Assembly: GCA_035353855.1 (NCBI GenBank) | Contig: DAOQAK010000019.1 | Location: 1-60,023 of the forward strand | DNA: 60,023 nucleotides | From: Bacteroidales bacterium | Lineage (GTDB): Bacteria > Bacteroidota > Bacteroidia > Bacteroidales > CG2-30-32-10 | Direction of reading: 5' to 3' | Part shown: positions 8,108-16,410 of the stretch, piece by piece | Layout of the letters: the number at the start of each line of letters is the position of its first letter | How positions within the stretch are numbered: the first letter of the stretch is position 1 | Translations under genes and position numbers: made by a program | Notes under the pieces: model-generated | The model's input: only the letters and a program-made list of their open reading frames with translations | What the model was told of the DNA's origin: nothing | The model's database searches: none

Positions 8108-10279
8108 CTATTTTTTTTCATATACCCATGCTGATGGATATACTTTTTTAATACTTTCAAGTGCAGTAGATGCTTCTGCTTTGTTTTTATATTCAGCAAA
8201 TGCAACACGCCATTTATTCGTTTCATACAATCCTACAACAAATGCTTTTGAATAACCTGCTTTCTTTAATGTTTCTACAGCATCGTCAGCTTCATTCTGA
8301 GTATTGTATGCACCAGAAATGACATAATATTTACTTAATCCTGTATTCGTCGTTGTTGGTTCAGTATACGTTTCAGAAGAACTGGTTGCATTTGAACTTA
8401 ATATTTTAAAAGTAGTACGACGGTTTTTCTGATGTTCTTCTTCCGTTTTTGCACCTTTGATTACAGGCATAGCAAAACCATATCCTTTTGCAATTAACCT
8501 TGATGAACTGATTCCGCAGGAAATTAGATAATCAACAACAGACTGTGCTCTTCTTTGTGATAGCTCTGTATTATATTTCTCGGCTCCACGTTCATCGGAA
8601 TGTGAACTTATCTGAACATTAACATCAGGTGTTTCTTTCAGAATATTTACAAGTACATCTAATTCAACTTTTGATTCAGGACGTAAGTCGGCTTTATCAT
8701 AATCATAAAAGATATTATTGATCTTCACTTCTTCTTTAGTAATTTTAATTAAAGCGAAATCGAGGTCGTATCCTCCGTCTTTATTATAACTGCGTGAATA
8801 AATATCATTATCGGTATTGAATTTTTTACTATCGTTAAGGTAACCGTCACGAGTTCCTTTTATTGTATATTTCATATTCGGTTTCATTCTTGTGAACTCA
8901 TATTTTCCTTTATTATCAGTAATAGCCGAATCAATACTTCCGTCGCTTCCTTTAAAATATACTATGGCATTATCCAAACCTTTTTCAGTTTGTTTATCTC
9001 TTACATATCCTACAGCTGTTAATATAACAGGGATTTTTGAATAGGAATAAATATCATCATCGCCAACTCCGCCGGTACGGTTACTACAGAAGAACCCTTC
9101 ATCTTTTAAGTTTATAAAAATTAAACCAAAATCATCAAAGCTGGTATTGAATGGATACATCATGTTAACAGGTTTACCATATTTTCCTTTTGAAATTTTG
9201 CTGGTAAAAATATCAAGTCCGCCAAAACCGGGCTGACCGTCAGAAGCAAAAACCAATAATGAATCTCCCGACAGGAATGGAAACATTTCGTCACCAATAG
9301 TATTGATTAATGTACCTAAGTTTTCAGGTTGCCCCCATTTTCCATCAGTTTTTTTAATGATATAAATATCTTTTCCTCCAAAACCTCCGGGCATATCTGA
9401 AACAATATACATAACACTGTCATTAATGCTTATAGAAGGATGACCAACACTAAATGTATTGCTGTTATAATCGAAAATTTTTGGTGTACCCCATGAATCA
9501 GCATTCTCATTATATTCAGAACACATAATATTACAATTGGTTTTTTTACCTGTTTCACCATTACACTGCATATAATATCCTATTTTGGATTTGGTGCTGT
9601 ATGTGAATGTTCCTTCATTAAAACTGGTATTTACAGGTCCCTTGAATGCAGAAGGTTTCGACCATTCTTTTTTATCGGTATTGTATGTTGATTCATATAA
9701 GTCAGAGAAACCCTGCATGGTTGCCGGATCGTATTTGCCTAATAAATCCATACGTGTTGATGCCAAAACAACTTTAGTGCTGCTTAAATATGCAATTCCA
9801 TAATCACTGGTTGTGGAACATAAATTAGATTCTACCTTAACTTCATGCAAAGGTTTATTAGTCTTACTTTTTAAACCTAACTGACAAGATTCAATTTTAA
9901 TTTTAGCAAGTTGATCATTGGGTTTAACTGTGAGGTATTTTTCAAAATATGTGATCGCATCTGAATAGCTGCCTAATTTTAAAAGCATGTTTCCCATGTG
10001 ATAATAAAGCATACTGTCATTACATCCGGAATCAATAGCTTTCTGGTACCAGTTTTTAGCTTCTGTGTAATTATTACCATACCTGTAGCATTCTCCCATT
10101 TTAAAATTGATACGTGTAACCTGATCGGGAGTAGCTTTACCTAAAGCTTTATTATAATATTTCACAGCACTAACATAATCTTTGTTTTTAAATGCTGTAT
10201 CCGCTTTCTGTAGCGGTGTTTGTGCTAATAGTGAATTTGATAAAATCAAAACAAACAGAAATAGAAAAATTCTTTTCAT
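8108..10279 (-). CDS. PorE-like TPR-PD40-OmpA protein with C-terminal SPOR domain
   Basis: A 723-residue periplasmic or outer-membrane-associated protein likely to anchor a PorP/SprF complex to peptidoglycan. In order: signal peptide (SLLAQ near 20); two to three TPRs (about 22-125); a PD40 beta-propeller (about 150-420; repeats such as GGFGGKDIYIIKK and GFGGLDIFTSK); a carboxypeptidase-regulatory-like domain (about 425-510); an OmpA_C domain (about 517-627) with the peptidoglycan-binding SHSDERGAEKYN, RRAQSVVDYL and KNRRTTF; and a SPOR domain (651-723) that binds denuded glycan strands. The first four parts follow PorE. The added SPOR domain gives a second wall-binding module and is less usual. 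A full -33/-7 promoter sits at 10337-10367. Confidence 0.88.
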   Translation of the reverse strand: MKRIFLFLFVLILSNSLLAQTPLQKADTAFKNKDYVSAVKYYNKALGKATPDQVTRINFKMGECYRYGNNYTEAKNWYQKAIDSGCNDSMLYYHMGNMLLKLGSYSDAITYFEKYLTVKPNDQLAKIKIESCQLGLKSKTNKPLHEVKVESNLCSTTSDYGIAYLSSTKVVLASTRMDLLGKYDPATMQGFSDLYESTYNTDKKEWSKPSAFKGPVNTSFNEGTFTYSTKSKIGYYMQCNGETGKKTNCNIMCSEYNENADSWGTPKIFDYNSNTFSVGHPSISINDSVMYIVSDMPGGFGGKDIYIIKKTDGKWGQPENLGTLINTIGDEMFPFLSGDSLLVFASDGQPGFGGLDIFTSKISKGKYGKPVNMMYPFNTSFDDFGLIFINLKDEGFFCSNRTGGVGDDDIYSYSKIPVILTAVGYVRDKQTEKGLDNAIVYFKGSDGSIDSAITDNKGKYEFTRMKPNMKYTIKGTRDGYLNDSKKFNTDNDIYSRSYNKDGGYDLDFALIKITKEEVKINNIFYDYDKADLRPESKVELDVLVNILKETPDVNVQISSHSDERGAEKYNTELSQRRAQSVVDYLISCGISSSRLIAKGYGFAMPVIKGAKTEEEHQKNRRTTFKILSSNATSSSETYTEPTTTNTGLSKYYVISGAYNTQNEADDAVETLKKAGYSKAFVVGLYETNKWRVAFAEYKNKAEASTALESIKKVYPSAWVYEKK

Positions 10280-10336
10280 TTTTTTATGGTTTTATGGGTT
10301 TTGGTTCAATAAAAAAACTTATTCAAAATAAGTTAG

Positions 10337-10367
10337 CAAAAATATATAGTTTTTATCAAATATCAAA
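10337..10367 (-). promoter_or_regulatory. Promoter of the PorE-like/PorP operon
   Basis: On the minus strand, TTTG (10364-10367), then 19 nt, then TATTTTTG (10337-10344): a good fit to the Bacteroidota TTTG-N19-TAnnTTTG promoter, about 58 nt before the ATG at 10279. Confidence 0.65.
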
Positions 10368-10519
10368 AAACATTTTCTTATATTTTATGATAGTATAAAT
10401 AATTTCCCTGTTTGTCTATAAATTTTTAAATTAATTCATTTACATACAACTATAAATAAATTCATGTATCTTTCTATATAATTATTTAAATTGATAATAC
10501 ATATACAACAATAATATTT

Positions 10520-10551
10520 TTTGTTCGTTATGAGTTAATTCAATAATTTTG
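10520..10551 (+). promoter_or_regulatory. Promoter of the glycosyltransferase gene
   Basis: TTTG (10520-10523), 20 nt, TAATTTTG (10544-10551), then 15 nt to the ATG at 10567. The TTG at 10549 is part of this box, which argues against using it as the start codon. Confidence 0.7.
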
Positions 10552-10566
10552 TCTTTTATTCATTTC

Positions 10567-12534
10567 ATGAAATTATCTGTAATCATTGTAAACTACAACG
10601 TAAAGTATTTCCTCGAACAGTGCCTGTCATCCGTTGTTGCCGCATGCAGAAATATTGAATCGGAAATTATTGTGGTAGACAATAATTCCGTTGATGGTTC
10701 ATGTAAAATGGTAAAAGAGAAATTTTCCAATGTTATTTTGCTCGAGAATAAAACAAACTTTGGATTTTCTAAAGCCAATAACCAGGCAATAAATATTTCA
10801 AAAGGAGAATACGTTCTTGTTTTAAATCCTGATACCGTAGTAGAAGAAAGTACATTTTCAAAAACCATATCATTCATGGACGCTCACCCCGACGCCGGCG
10901 GACTTGGAGTTAAAATGATTGACGGCAAAGGGAAATTTCTTCCTGAATCAAAAAGAGGATTGCCTACACCCATCGTTGCTTTTTATAAAATTTCAGGGTT
11001 AGCTCATTTATTTCCAAAATCAAAGATTTTCGGGAAATATCATTTGGGCTATCTTGATAAAGATAAAATTCACCCTGTTGAAATCCTGGCCGGTGCATTT
11101 ATGTTGCTTCGCAAGAAAACACTTGAAAAGACAGGTCTTTTTGATGAAACATTTTTTATGTATGGCGAAGATATCGACCTGTCGTACCGTATAATTAAAG
11201 AAGGATATAAGAATTATTATTTCCCCGAAACCCGCATCATTCATTACAAAGGCGAAAGCACTAAAAAAAGCAGTATAAATTACGTCATCGTATTTTATAA
11301 TGCCATGATCATTTTCGCGCGAAAACATTTTACAAATAAAAGCGCGAAATTATTCTCGATACTCATTCACTTTGCCATTTACCTAAGAGCATACATGGCA
11401 ATCGCATACCGTTTCCTGAAAAAAATAATAATTCCCCTGCTCGATGCCTGCGTAATTTATTTAGGATTTTATTTTTTAAAAGATTATTGGGAACATAATA
11501 TCCTTTTCACCCGAGGAGGACATTATCCAGAAGAATATATTTTACTGGTCATTCCTGCATATATTTTCGTATGGCTTCTTGCTGTATTTTTAAGTGGCGG
11601 TTATGACAAACCTTTCCGTCCGTTAAAAATATTATGGGGAATAATTATAGGCACAACAATAATCCTCGTTATTTATGCTCTTTTAAATGAAGAATTCCGT
11701 TACTCAAGAGCGCTTATAATCATTGGTGCAGCATGGTCGGTTGTTGCAATGTACCTGATGCGCTTCATCTTTTATTTATCAGGAATAAAACATTATCGGT
11801 TCGACTCAGGCGAAAACCGTAATTTTATTATTGTCGGAGATAAAGAAGAAGCAGAACGTGTAACCAACCTTCTAAGGCAAACCAGCATCAATCCTAATTT
11901 TATAGGACTGGTAAATATTCCCGAAACAAATAATAAAGGAAATGGTTTTATAGGAAACATTTACCAGATAAAAGAAATCATTGAAATATATAAAATTGAT
12001 GAAGTTATCTTTTGCGCCAAAAACCTTAGTCCACAGGATATCATAAATAAAATGTCGGAGCTGAAAGATTTACAAGTTGATTATAAAATTGCCCCTCCCG
12101 AAAGTTTATATATTATAGGAAGTAATTCCATTGACACTTCGGGCGACCTGTATATTATAAATATTAATTCTATCAGTAAAGCAAGTAATAAGCGCAACAA
12201 GCGTTTTCTTGACATAGTTGTTTCAATGATTTTATTAATCCTCACTCCTGTTTCAATTTTCATTGTAAAAAACATCCTGGGTTATTTCCGGAATATTTTC
12301 GGCGTTTTGGTTGCATATCGTACATGGGTCGGATATTATTATAATGATGAAGCATTTAAACTTCCGCGGATCAGGAAAAGCATATTGAATCCTGCTGATG
12401 CTTTCAGTAAAGGAAAACTCGATAATGAAATGATCTCCCGCCTGAATATGATGTATGCCCGCGATTTCAAAATTTCAAACGACCTGAATATTATTTTTAA
12501 AGGATTCCGTTTGTTAGGCAGAACATCAAAATAA
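10567..12534 (+). CDS. Family 2 glycosyltransferase fused to a degenerate polyprenyl-sugar-phosphate-transferase-like region
   Basis: A 655-residue inner-membrane protein. Residues 1-240 are a GT2 domain close to rhamnosyltransferases of the WbbL kind: SVIIVNYNVKYFLEQCLSS, VVDNNS at about 36-41, the nucleotide-sugar motif LNPDT and FMYGEDIDLSYR. Then come about four hydrophobic segments (roughly 285-405), a Rossmann-like domain (NFIIVGDKEEAERVTNLL) and a fifth helix after NKRFLDIVVSMILLI. This second half has the layout of WbaP/WcaJ-type phosphoglycosyltransferases (membrane helices, CoA-binding-like fold, KRFLD helix). However, the catalytic Asp-Glu region and the usual GxxGWxQV segment are missing; only the end (YARDFKISNDLNIIFKGFRL) resembles the family. 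The fused part is therefore probably structural (inference). Likely involved in surface polysaccharide or protein glycosylation. Confidence 0.8.
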   Translation: MKLSVIIVNYNVKYFLEQCLSSVVAACRNIESEIIVVDNNSVDGSCKMVKEKFSNVILLENKTNFGFSKANNQAINISKGEYVLVLNPDTVVEESTFSKTISFMDAHPDAGGLGVKMIDGKGKFLPESKRGLPTPIVAFYKISGLAHLFPKSKIFGKYHLGYLDKDKIHPVEILAGAFMLLRKKTLEKTGLFDETFFMYGEDIDLSYRIIKEGYKNYYFPETRIIHYKGESTKKSSINYVIVFYNAMIIFARKHFTNKSAKLFSILIHFAIYLRAYMAIAYRFLKKIIIPLLDACVIYLGFYFLKDYWEHNILFTRGGHYPEEYILLVIPAYIFVWLLAVFLSGGYDKPFRPLKILWGIIIGTTIILVIYALLNEEFRYSRALIIIGAAWSVVAMYLMRFIFYLSGIKHYRFDSGENRNFIIVGDKEEAERVTNLLRQTSINPNFIGLVNIPETNNKGNGFIGNIYQIKEIIEIYKIDEVIFCAKNLSPQDIINKMSELKDLQVDYKIAPPESLYIIGSNSIDTSGDLYIININSISKASNKRNKRFLDIVVSMILLILTPVSIFIVKNILGYFRNIFGVLVAYRTWVGYYYNDEAFKLPRIRKSILNPADAFSKGKLDNEMISRLNMMYARDFKISNDLNIIFKGFRLLGRTSK

Positions 12535-12636
12535 TTTTTCATTCCAATTAACATTCTTCTGTTTTTTGTTCAAAACTTTTGATAATGTTGCTTGTTGCTA
12601 TTATTACAAAAATTGTAATTTGGTCAACAATTTATT

Positions 12637-14364
12637 ATGCTTATGAAGAAATATTTTTTCACGATTCTTATTTTAAATTATTTTTTTCTGACAATGAATT
12701 TGTTTTCCCAAACAGAAAACCAGGGAAACAGCAAAGCTGCCAAGGATAATTTTTCTCTTGAAAACTATAAAGATGCTCTTGAAGAATATTTGAATTTATT
12801 AAAAAACGATTCCAATAATCTATTATATAACATGCGTGTTGGCTTGTGTTATCTTAATTTGAACATTGATAAATCAAAAGCCATTCCTTATTTATTAAAA
12901 GCTTCTGCCGATCCGAAAGTTGAAAATTTTGTGTGGTATGAATTAGGACGGGCCTATCTTATCAATTACAAACCTGATGAAGCCATAAAATATTTTAAAA
13001 AATATTATAATGTTACCGGCGGAAAAGAAAATTATTATGTTTCATCACAGCGTATGATTCAAATGTGTGAAGAAGCAAAATCAAAAATCAGCAAACCGGT
13101 AAATGTTACAATAGAAAATGCAGGCCCGGAAATAAATACCGCTTACGCAGAATATAATCCATACATTCCCGGTGATGAATCATTCCTGGTTTTCACTTCC
13201 AAACGCGCTGGAAATACAGGCGGGATGACCGACTTCGATGGATATCCTACATCTGATATTTATATTTCTTATCAGAAATATGATAAATGGACAAAAGCAA
13301 AAAGTGTAGGACCACTTATTAATTCTGAACTGGTAGAAGAATCCGTAGGTATTTCAAGCGATGGTACCAAACTATTTATTTATTGCGATAATTATACAGC
13401 AATGAACGAAGTACTGATGTCGGAAAAAAAAGGTAAATCTTTTACCAAGCCTGTTTATCTTGGAGAAAATATCAATTCCAGCAAACTCGAAACTTCTGCA
13501 GCAATTACACCCGATAAAAAATATATAGTTTTTTCGAGTGATAGAAATGAAGAAGCCGGTGGCATGGATTTATACATTTCCAAGAAACTTTCAAATGGTG
13601 CATGGGGACCGGCAGAAAATATCGGAGAACCAGTCAATACTATTTATGATGAAGATTATCCCTATTTTTCTGCTGATGGGAAAACACTTTATTTCTGTTC
13701 CGAAGGGCATAACAGTATGGGAGGATATGATATTTTTAAAAGCACATGGAATGAAAAAGATGATTCGTGGAGCAAGCCAGAAAACCTTGGATACCCCATT
13801 AATACTACCGATGATGACATGACCATCAGTTTTTCATCTACCGGACGTCATGCCTATATTGCATCATCACGCCCCGGCGGTTACGGTGGTTTAGATATTT
13901 ATAAAATCATTTTTAATGATATTGACCCCGCTTATACTATTCTCTCGGGCACCTTATTAAATAATGATTCCATGAATATTTACAAAGCACTTGCACTTTC
14001 CGATACACTGCAAAAAGATTCACTGATACAGTTAACCGATAATGATCTTGCCGTAAAAAACAATGATACATTAGTAAAAAATAATAACACCACTAAAAAA
14101 ATTCCTGTTGACATTTCTGTTATTGATAAATCCACTCAGAAAGTTTTCGGGAAATATCATCCCAATGTTCTGAATGGAAAATTTCTTATCATACTACCAC
14201 CGGGCGATTATAAAATTAATGTTATTGCTGAAGGTTATGAAAAATATTCGGAAGATATAAGTGTTTCTGATCGCAACAGTAATACTGAAATTTTCAAAGA
14301 CATTATGTTGCCTGCTATTGTTAAAGAGCCAGAGATTGCACCAGTAAACGAACAAAAAAACTAA
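12637..14364 (+). CDS. TPR and PD40 beta-propeller exported protein
   Basis: A 575-residue exported protein that looks like the OmpA protein at 8108-10279 without its peptidoglycan-binding end. ATG 12643 gives a cleaner signal peptide (MKKYFFTILILNYFFLTMNL, then FSQ), so true translation may start two codons later. About 30-150 are TPRs (DNFSLENYKDALEEYLNLL, AIPYLLKASADP, EAIKYFKKYY). About 165-430 are PD40 blades (FSSDRNEEAGGMDLYISKK, FCSEGHNSMGGYDIFKSTW, GGYGGLDIYKI). The last 100 residues include a carboxypeptidase-regulatory-like beta-sandwich (LNGKFLIILPPGDYKINVIA). Only 15 bp separate it from the exonuclease gene, so they are likely co-transcribed. A weak -7-like TAATTTGG lies near 616-623 of the 12-kb block. 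Confidence 0.8.
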   Translation: MLMKKYFFTILILNYFFLTMNLFSQTENQGNSKAAKDNFSLENYKDALEEYLNLLKNDSNNLLYNMRVGLCYLNLNIDKSKAIPYLLKASADPKVENFVWYELGRAYLINYKPDEAIKYFKKYYNVTGGKENYYVSSQRMIQMCEEAKSKISKPVNVTIENAGPEINTAYAEYNPYIPGDESFLVFTSKRAGNTGGMTDFDGYPTSDIYISYQKYDKWTKAKSVGPLINSELVEESVGISSDGTKLFIYCDNYTAMNEVLMSEKKGKSFTKPVYLGENINSSKLETSAAITPDKKYIVFSSDRNEEAGGMDLYISKKLSNGAWGPAENIGEPVNTIYDEDYPYFSADGKTLYFCSEGHNSMGGYDIFKSTWNEKDDSWSKPENLGYPINTTDDDMTISFSSTGRHAYIASSRPGGYGGLDIYKIIFNDIDPAYTILSGTLLNNDSMNIYKALALSDTLQKDSLIQLTDNDLAVKNNDTLVKNNNTTKKIPVDISVIDKSTQKVFGKYHPNVLNGKFLIILPPGDYKINVIAEGYEKYSEDISVSDRNSNTEIFKDIMLPAIVKEPEIAPVNEQKN

Positions 14365-14379
14365 ACTAATAAATTATTT

Positions 14380-15216
14380 ATGGAACTAACACTATCGAAG
14401 CCTCTGGCTTTTTTTGATATTGAAACAACCGGAACCAATATTGTAACCGACCGCATTGTTGAAATATGTATTTTAAAACTTTTACCAAATTCAGAAAAAG
14501 AAATTCTCACACGCCGCATAAACCCCGGTATTCCTATTCCCCCTGAAGTTACGGCAATTCACGGAATCACAAATGAAGATGTAAAAAACGAACCCTCTTT
14601 TTCGGAAATTGCAAACGAGCTGAACACTTTTTTCTCAAACTGCGATTTAGCCGGATATAATTCTAACAAATTCGATATCCCGTTTATTGTTGAAGAATTT
14701 TTAAGAGCAGGTATCGACTTTGATTTACGCAATCGCCGTTTTGTTGATGTACAGAACATCTTTCACAAAATGGAACCACGCACACTCAGCGCTGCATACC
14801 GTTTCTACTGCAATAAAGAGCATGAAGATGCTCACAGCGCCGAAGCCGATACAATTGCAACTTACGAAATACTGAAAGCACAGCTTGATAAATACAAAGA
14901 AACAGAATATACCGACAATGATGATGTGAGCAGTATTCCAATAAAAAATGATGTACAGGCATTGCACAATTTTTCATTCAACTTGCACTTTGCCGATTTT
15001 GTCGGGCACATTGTTTATAATCAGAAACAAGTTGAAGTGTTCAATTTCGGGAAACATAAAGGAAAACCGGTTGAAGATATTTTTAAATCAGAACCTTCAT
15101 ATTACGACTGGATGATGAAAAGCGATTTTCCACTGTTCACAAAAAAACTGATCACTGCCATTAAACTCAGGGGATTCAATAAAGCATCTGTCAATATCCA
15201 AAAGAACGGTAAATGA
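14380..15216 (+). CDS. DEDDh 3'-5' exonuclease (DnaQ/epsilon-like) with DUF3820-like tail
   Basis: A 278-residue cytoplasmic exonuclease acting on DNA or RNA 3' ends. Exo I is AFFDIETTG (D13, E15); Exo II is GYNSNKFDIPF; Exo III is AHSAEADTIATYEI with its His and Asp: the full DEDDh set. The middle VTAIHGITNEDV is typical of DnaQ relatives. Residues about 225-265 (FNFGKHKGKPVEDIF, YYDWMM) match the short DUF3820-like module seen at the end of similar Bacteroidota exonucleases. It overlaps the next gene by 4 bp (ATGA) and follows the TPR-PD40 gene by 15 bp. It is not the Pol III epsilon subunit as such, since PolC or DnaE partners are not nearby. Confidence 0.92.
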   Translation: MELTLSKPLAFFDIETTGTNIVTDRIVEICILKLLPNSEKEILTRRINPGIPIPPEVTAIHGITNEDVKNEPSFSEIANELNTFFSNCDLAGYNSNKFDIPFIVEEFLRAGIDFDLRNRRFVDVQNIFHKMEPRTLSAAYRFYCNKEHEDAHSAEADTIATYEILKAQLDKYKETEYTDNDDVSSIPIKNDVQALHNFSFNLHFADFVGHIVYNQKQVEVFNFGKHKGKPVEDIFKSEPSYYDWMMKSDFPLFTKKLITAIKLRGFNKASVNIQKNGK

Positions 15217-15809
15217 AAATTATTTGCATAGAAGGGAATTATAAAAACAACGAATTTAATTCTTCGCATCCTGTTTTTTTTATAAAACCCGAAACCTGTT
15301 TACTAAAAAATAATCATCCATTTTTTATTCCCGACCACTCCCCTGTTATTATTCCTAATGTTAACCTGGTAATTAAAATATCACGCCTGGGAAAAAACAT
15401 ACAGGAAAAATTCGCGCATCTTTATTATAATGAAATTGGTATTGGCGTAGATATAACAGCAACAGATACTTTGGCTGATTGTAAAAAAAACAGCCAGCCA
15501 TGGGATACTGCAAAATCATTTGATAATTCAGCGCCTTTAGGAAATTTTATTCCCATAACATCCATAAGCAATTTATTTAACATCCCATTTTCATTACAAA
15601 TAAATTCCGAAACAGTTTTAACATCCAATTCATCTGAAATGATTTTTAATTTTAATAAGATCATTCAACATGTTTCGCAATATATTACTATTAAAACCGG
15701 CGACCTGGTTTACACCGGCAGTCCTTTATCTTCATCGTATTTAAAAATAAACGACCGGCTCGAATGTTATATTGGCTCTCAAAAATTACTTTGGTTCAAC
15801 ATAAAATAA
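15213..15809 (+). CDS. Fumarylacetoacetate hydrolase family protein, probably inactive
   Basis: A 198-residue protein with the small FAH fold (isomerase/decarboxylase relatives such as YcgM). The family order is clear: FFIKPETCLL, HPFFIPDHS, IQEKFAHLYYNEIGIGVDIT, AKSFDNSAPLGNFI and GDLVYTGSPL. What is missing is striking. In close Bacteroidota relatives, as I remember them, the region before IxK carries an E-V-E pair of metal ligands. Here that place reads N-V-N (in IPNVNLVIKIS). The usual Gly-Arg-Asn-Tyr start is EGNY, and the TARD of the third-ligand motif is TATD. It may be a pseudoenzyme or have a different role. It is translationally coupled to the exonuclease (ATGA overlap). Confidence 0.8.
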   Translation: MKIICIEGNYKNNEFNSSHPVFFIKPETCLLKNNHPFFIPDHSPVIIPNVNLVIKISRLGKNIQEKFAHLYYNEIGIGVDITATDTLADCKKNSQPWDTAKSFDNSAPLGNFIPITSISNLFNIPFSLQINSETVLTSNSSEMIFNFNKIIQHVSQYITIKTGDLVYTGSPLSSSYLKINDRLECYIGSQKLLWFNIK

Positions 15810-16102
15810 AAAGATTGTCCTGTAAGGACAACAGTTTGGTAAAGAAGAAACGCAACTTTATAAATGTACCGCTTGCCTAGCCAATAAGCAGGTACGTACT
15901 AGCTCTTTATAAAAAAAATATTTATTTTTATATCTGTTGTAGGTTGTAGCTGCTGGTCTGGTTGAATGGCAAAAGTTGTTTGTAAAAAAAACTTTTAACT
16001 CATAACGATTAACTTAACCAGTTGCCATAACCCATCAGCATAAAACCATAATAGAAATCTTTGTTAATTAAGCCCATTGTAATAACTGTTCAAATGTATA
16101 GT

Positions 16103-16154
16103 GCCTACCTGCCTCGCTGGTCAGCATCACAGCGAGGAGTGCAAGGCAGGCGGC
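16103..16154. repeat. GC-rich palindrome
   Basis: CCTCGCTG (16112-16119) pairs perfectly with CAGCGAGG (16130-16137). Outside it, CCTGCC (16108-16113) can pair with GGCAGG (16145-16150) and GCC (16103) with GGC (16152). Much richer in G+C than the surrounding DNA. A related CCTGCC/GGCAGG pair occurs at 17793-17819. Confidence 0.5.
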
Positions 16155-16220
16155 ATATTTATTTAATGATATATCAAAAAAATATTAGTATAAACTCCAA
16201 TTCGCTATAGCGAACAAAGA

Positions 16221-16330
16221 ATTATACTCGTTCTTATCAAGAATGCAAAAGAAAATTTGATTAGAACGAGTTATGCCGATAGGAACAAAATAAGAAAAAT
16301 GCAAATCTGTTCCGTATCGGTATAAATTCA
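16221..16330 (+). repeat. Double-hairpin dispersed repeat, copy A
   Basis: First hairpin: ACTCGTTCT (16226-16234) with AGAACGAGT (16263-16271). Second: GCCGATAGGAACA (16275-16287) with TGTTCCGTATCGGTA (16308-16322), one bulged base. The same architecture occurs in reverse orientation at 59146-59250 (copy B), with the first stem conserved and the second stem changed on both sides. No coding sequence. Confidence 0.7.
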
Positions 16331-16359
16331 AAATTCTAAGAGAATAAATCTGTAAAAAA

Positions 16360-16389
16360 AAAGTCCTGCCGAAATATTGACAGGACTTT
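16360..16389 (-). terminator. Terminator of the LecA-like secreted protein gene
   Basis: AAAGTCCTG (16360-16368) pairs with CAGGACTTT (16381-16389); on the minus strand the stem is followed by a run of T. It lies 22 bp past the stop codon. Confidence 0.85.
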
Positions 16390-16410
16390 ATTTATATCGG
16401 TTATGTATTT

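Larger units (their letters stand above)
15810..16410. other. Intergenic region rich in hairpins
   Basis: No gene is seen in these 601 bases. They hold a palindrome near 15866-15895 (GTACC and GGTAC arms), a GC-rich palindrome at 16103-16154, one copy of a roughly 110-bp double-hairpin repeat (16221-16330) and the terminator of the next minus-strand gene (16360-16389). Confidence 0.7.
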
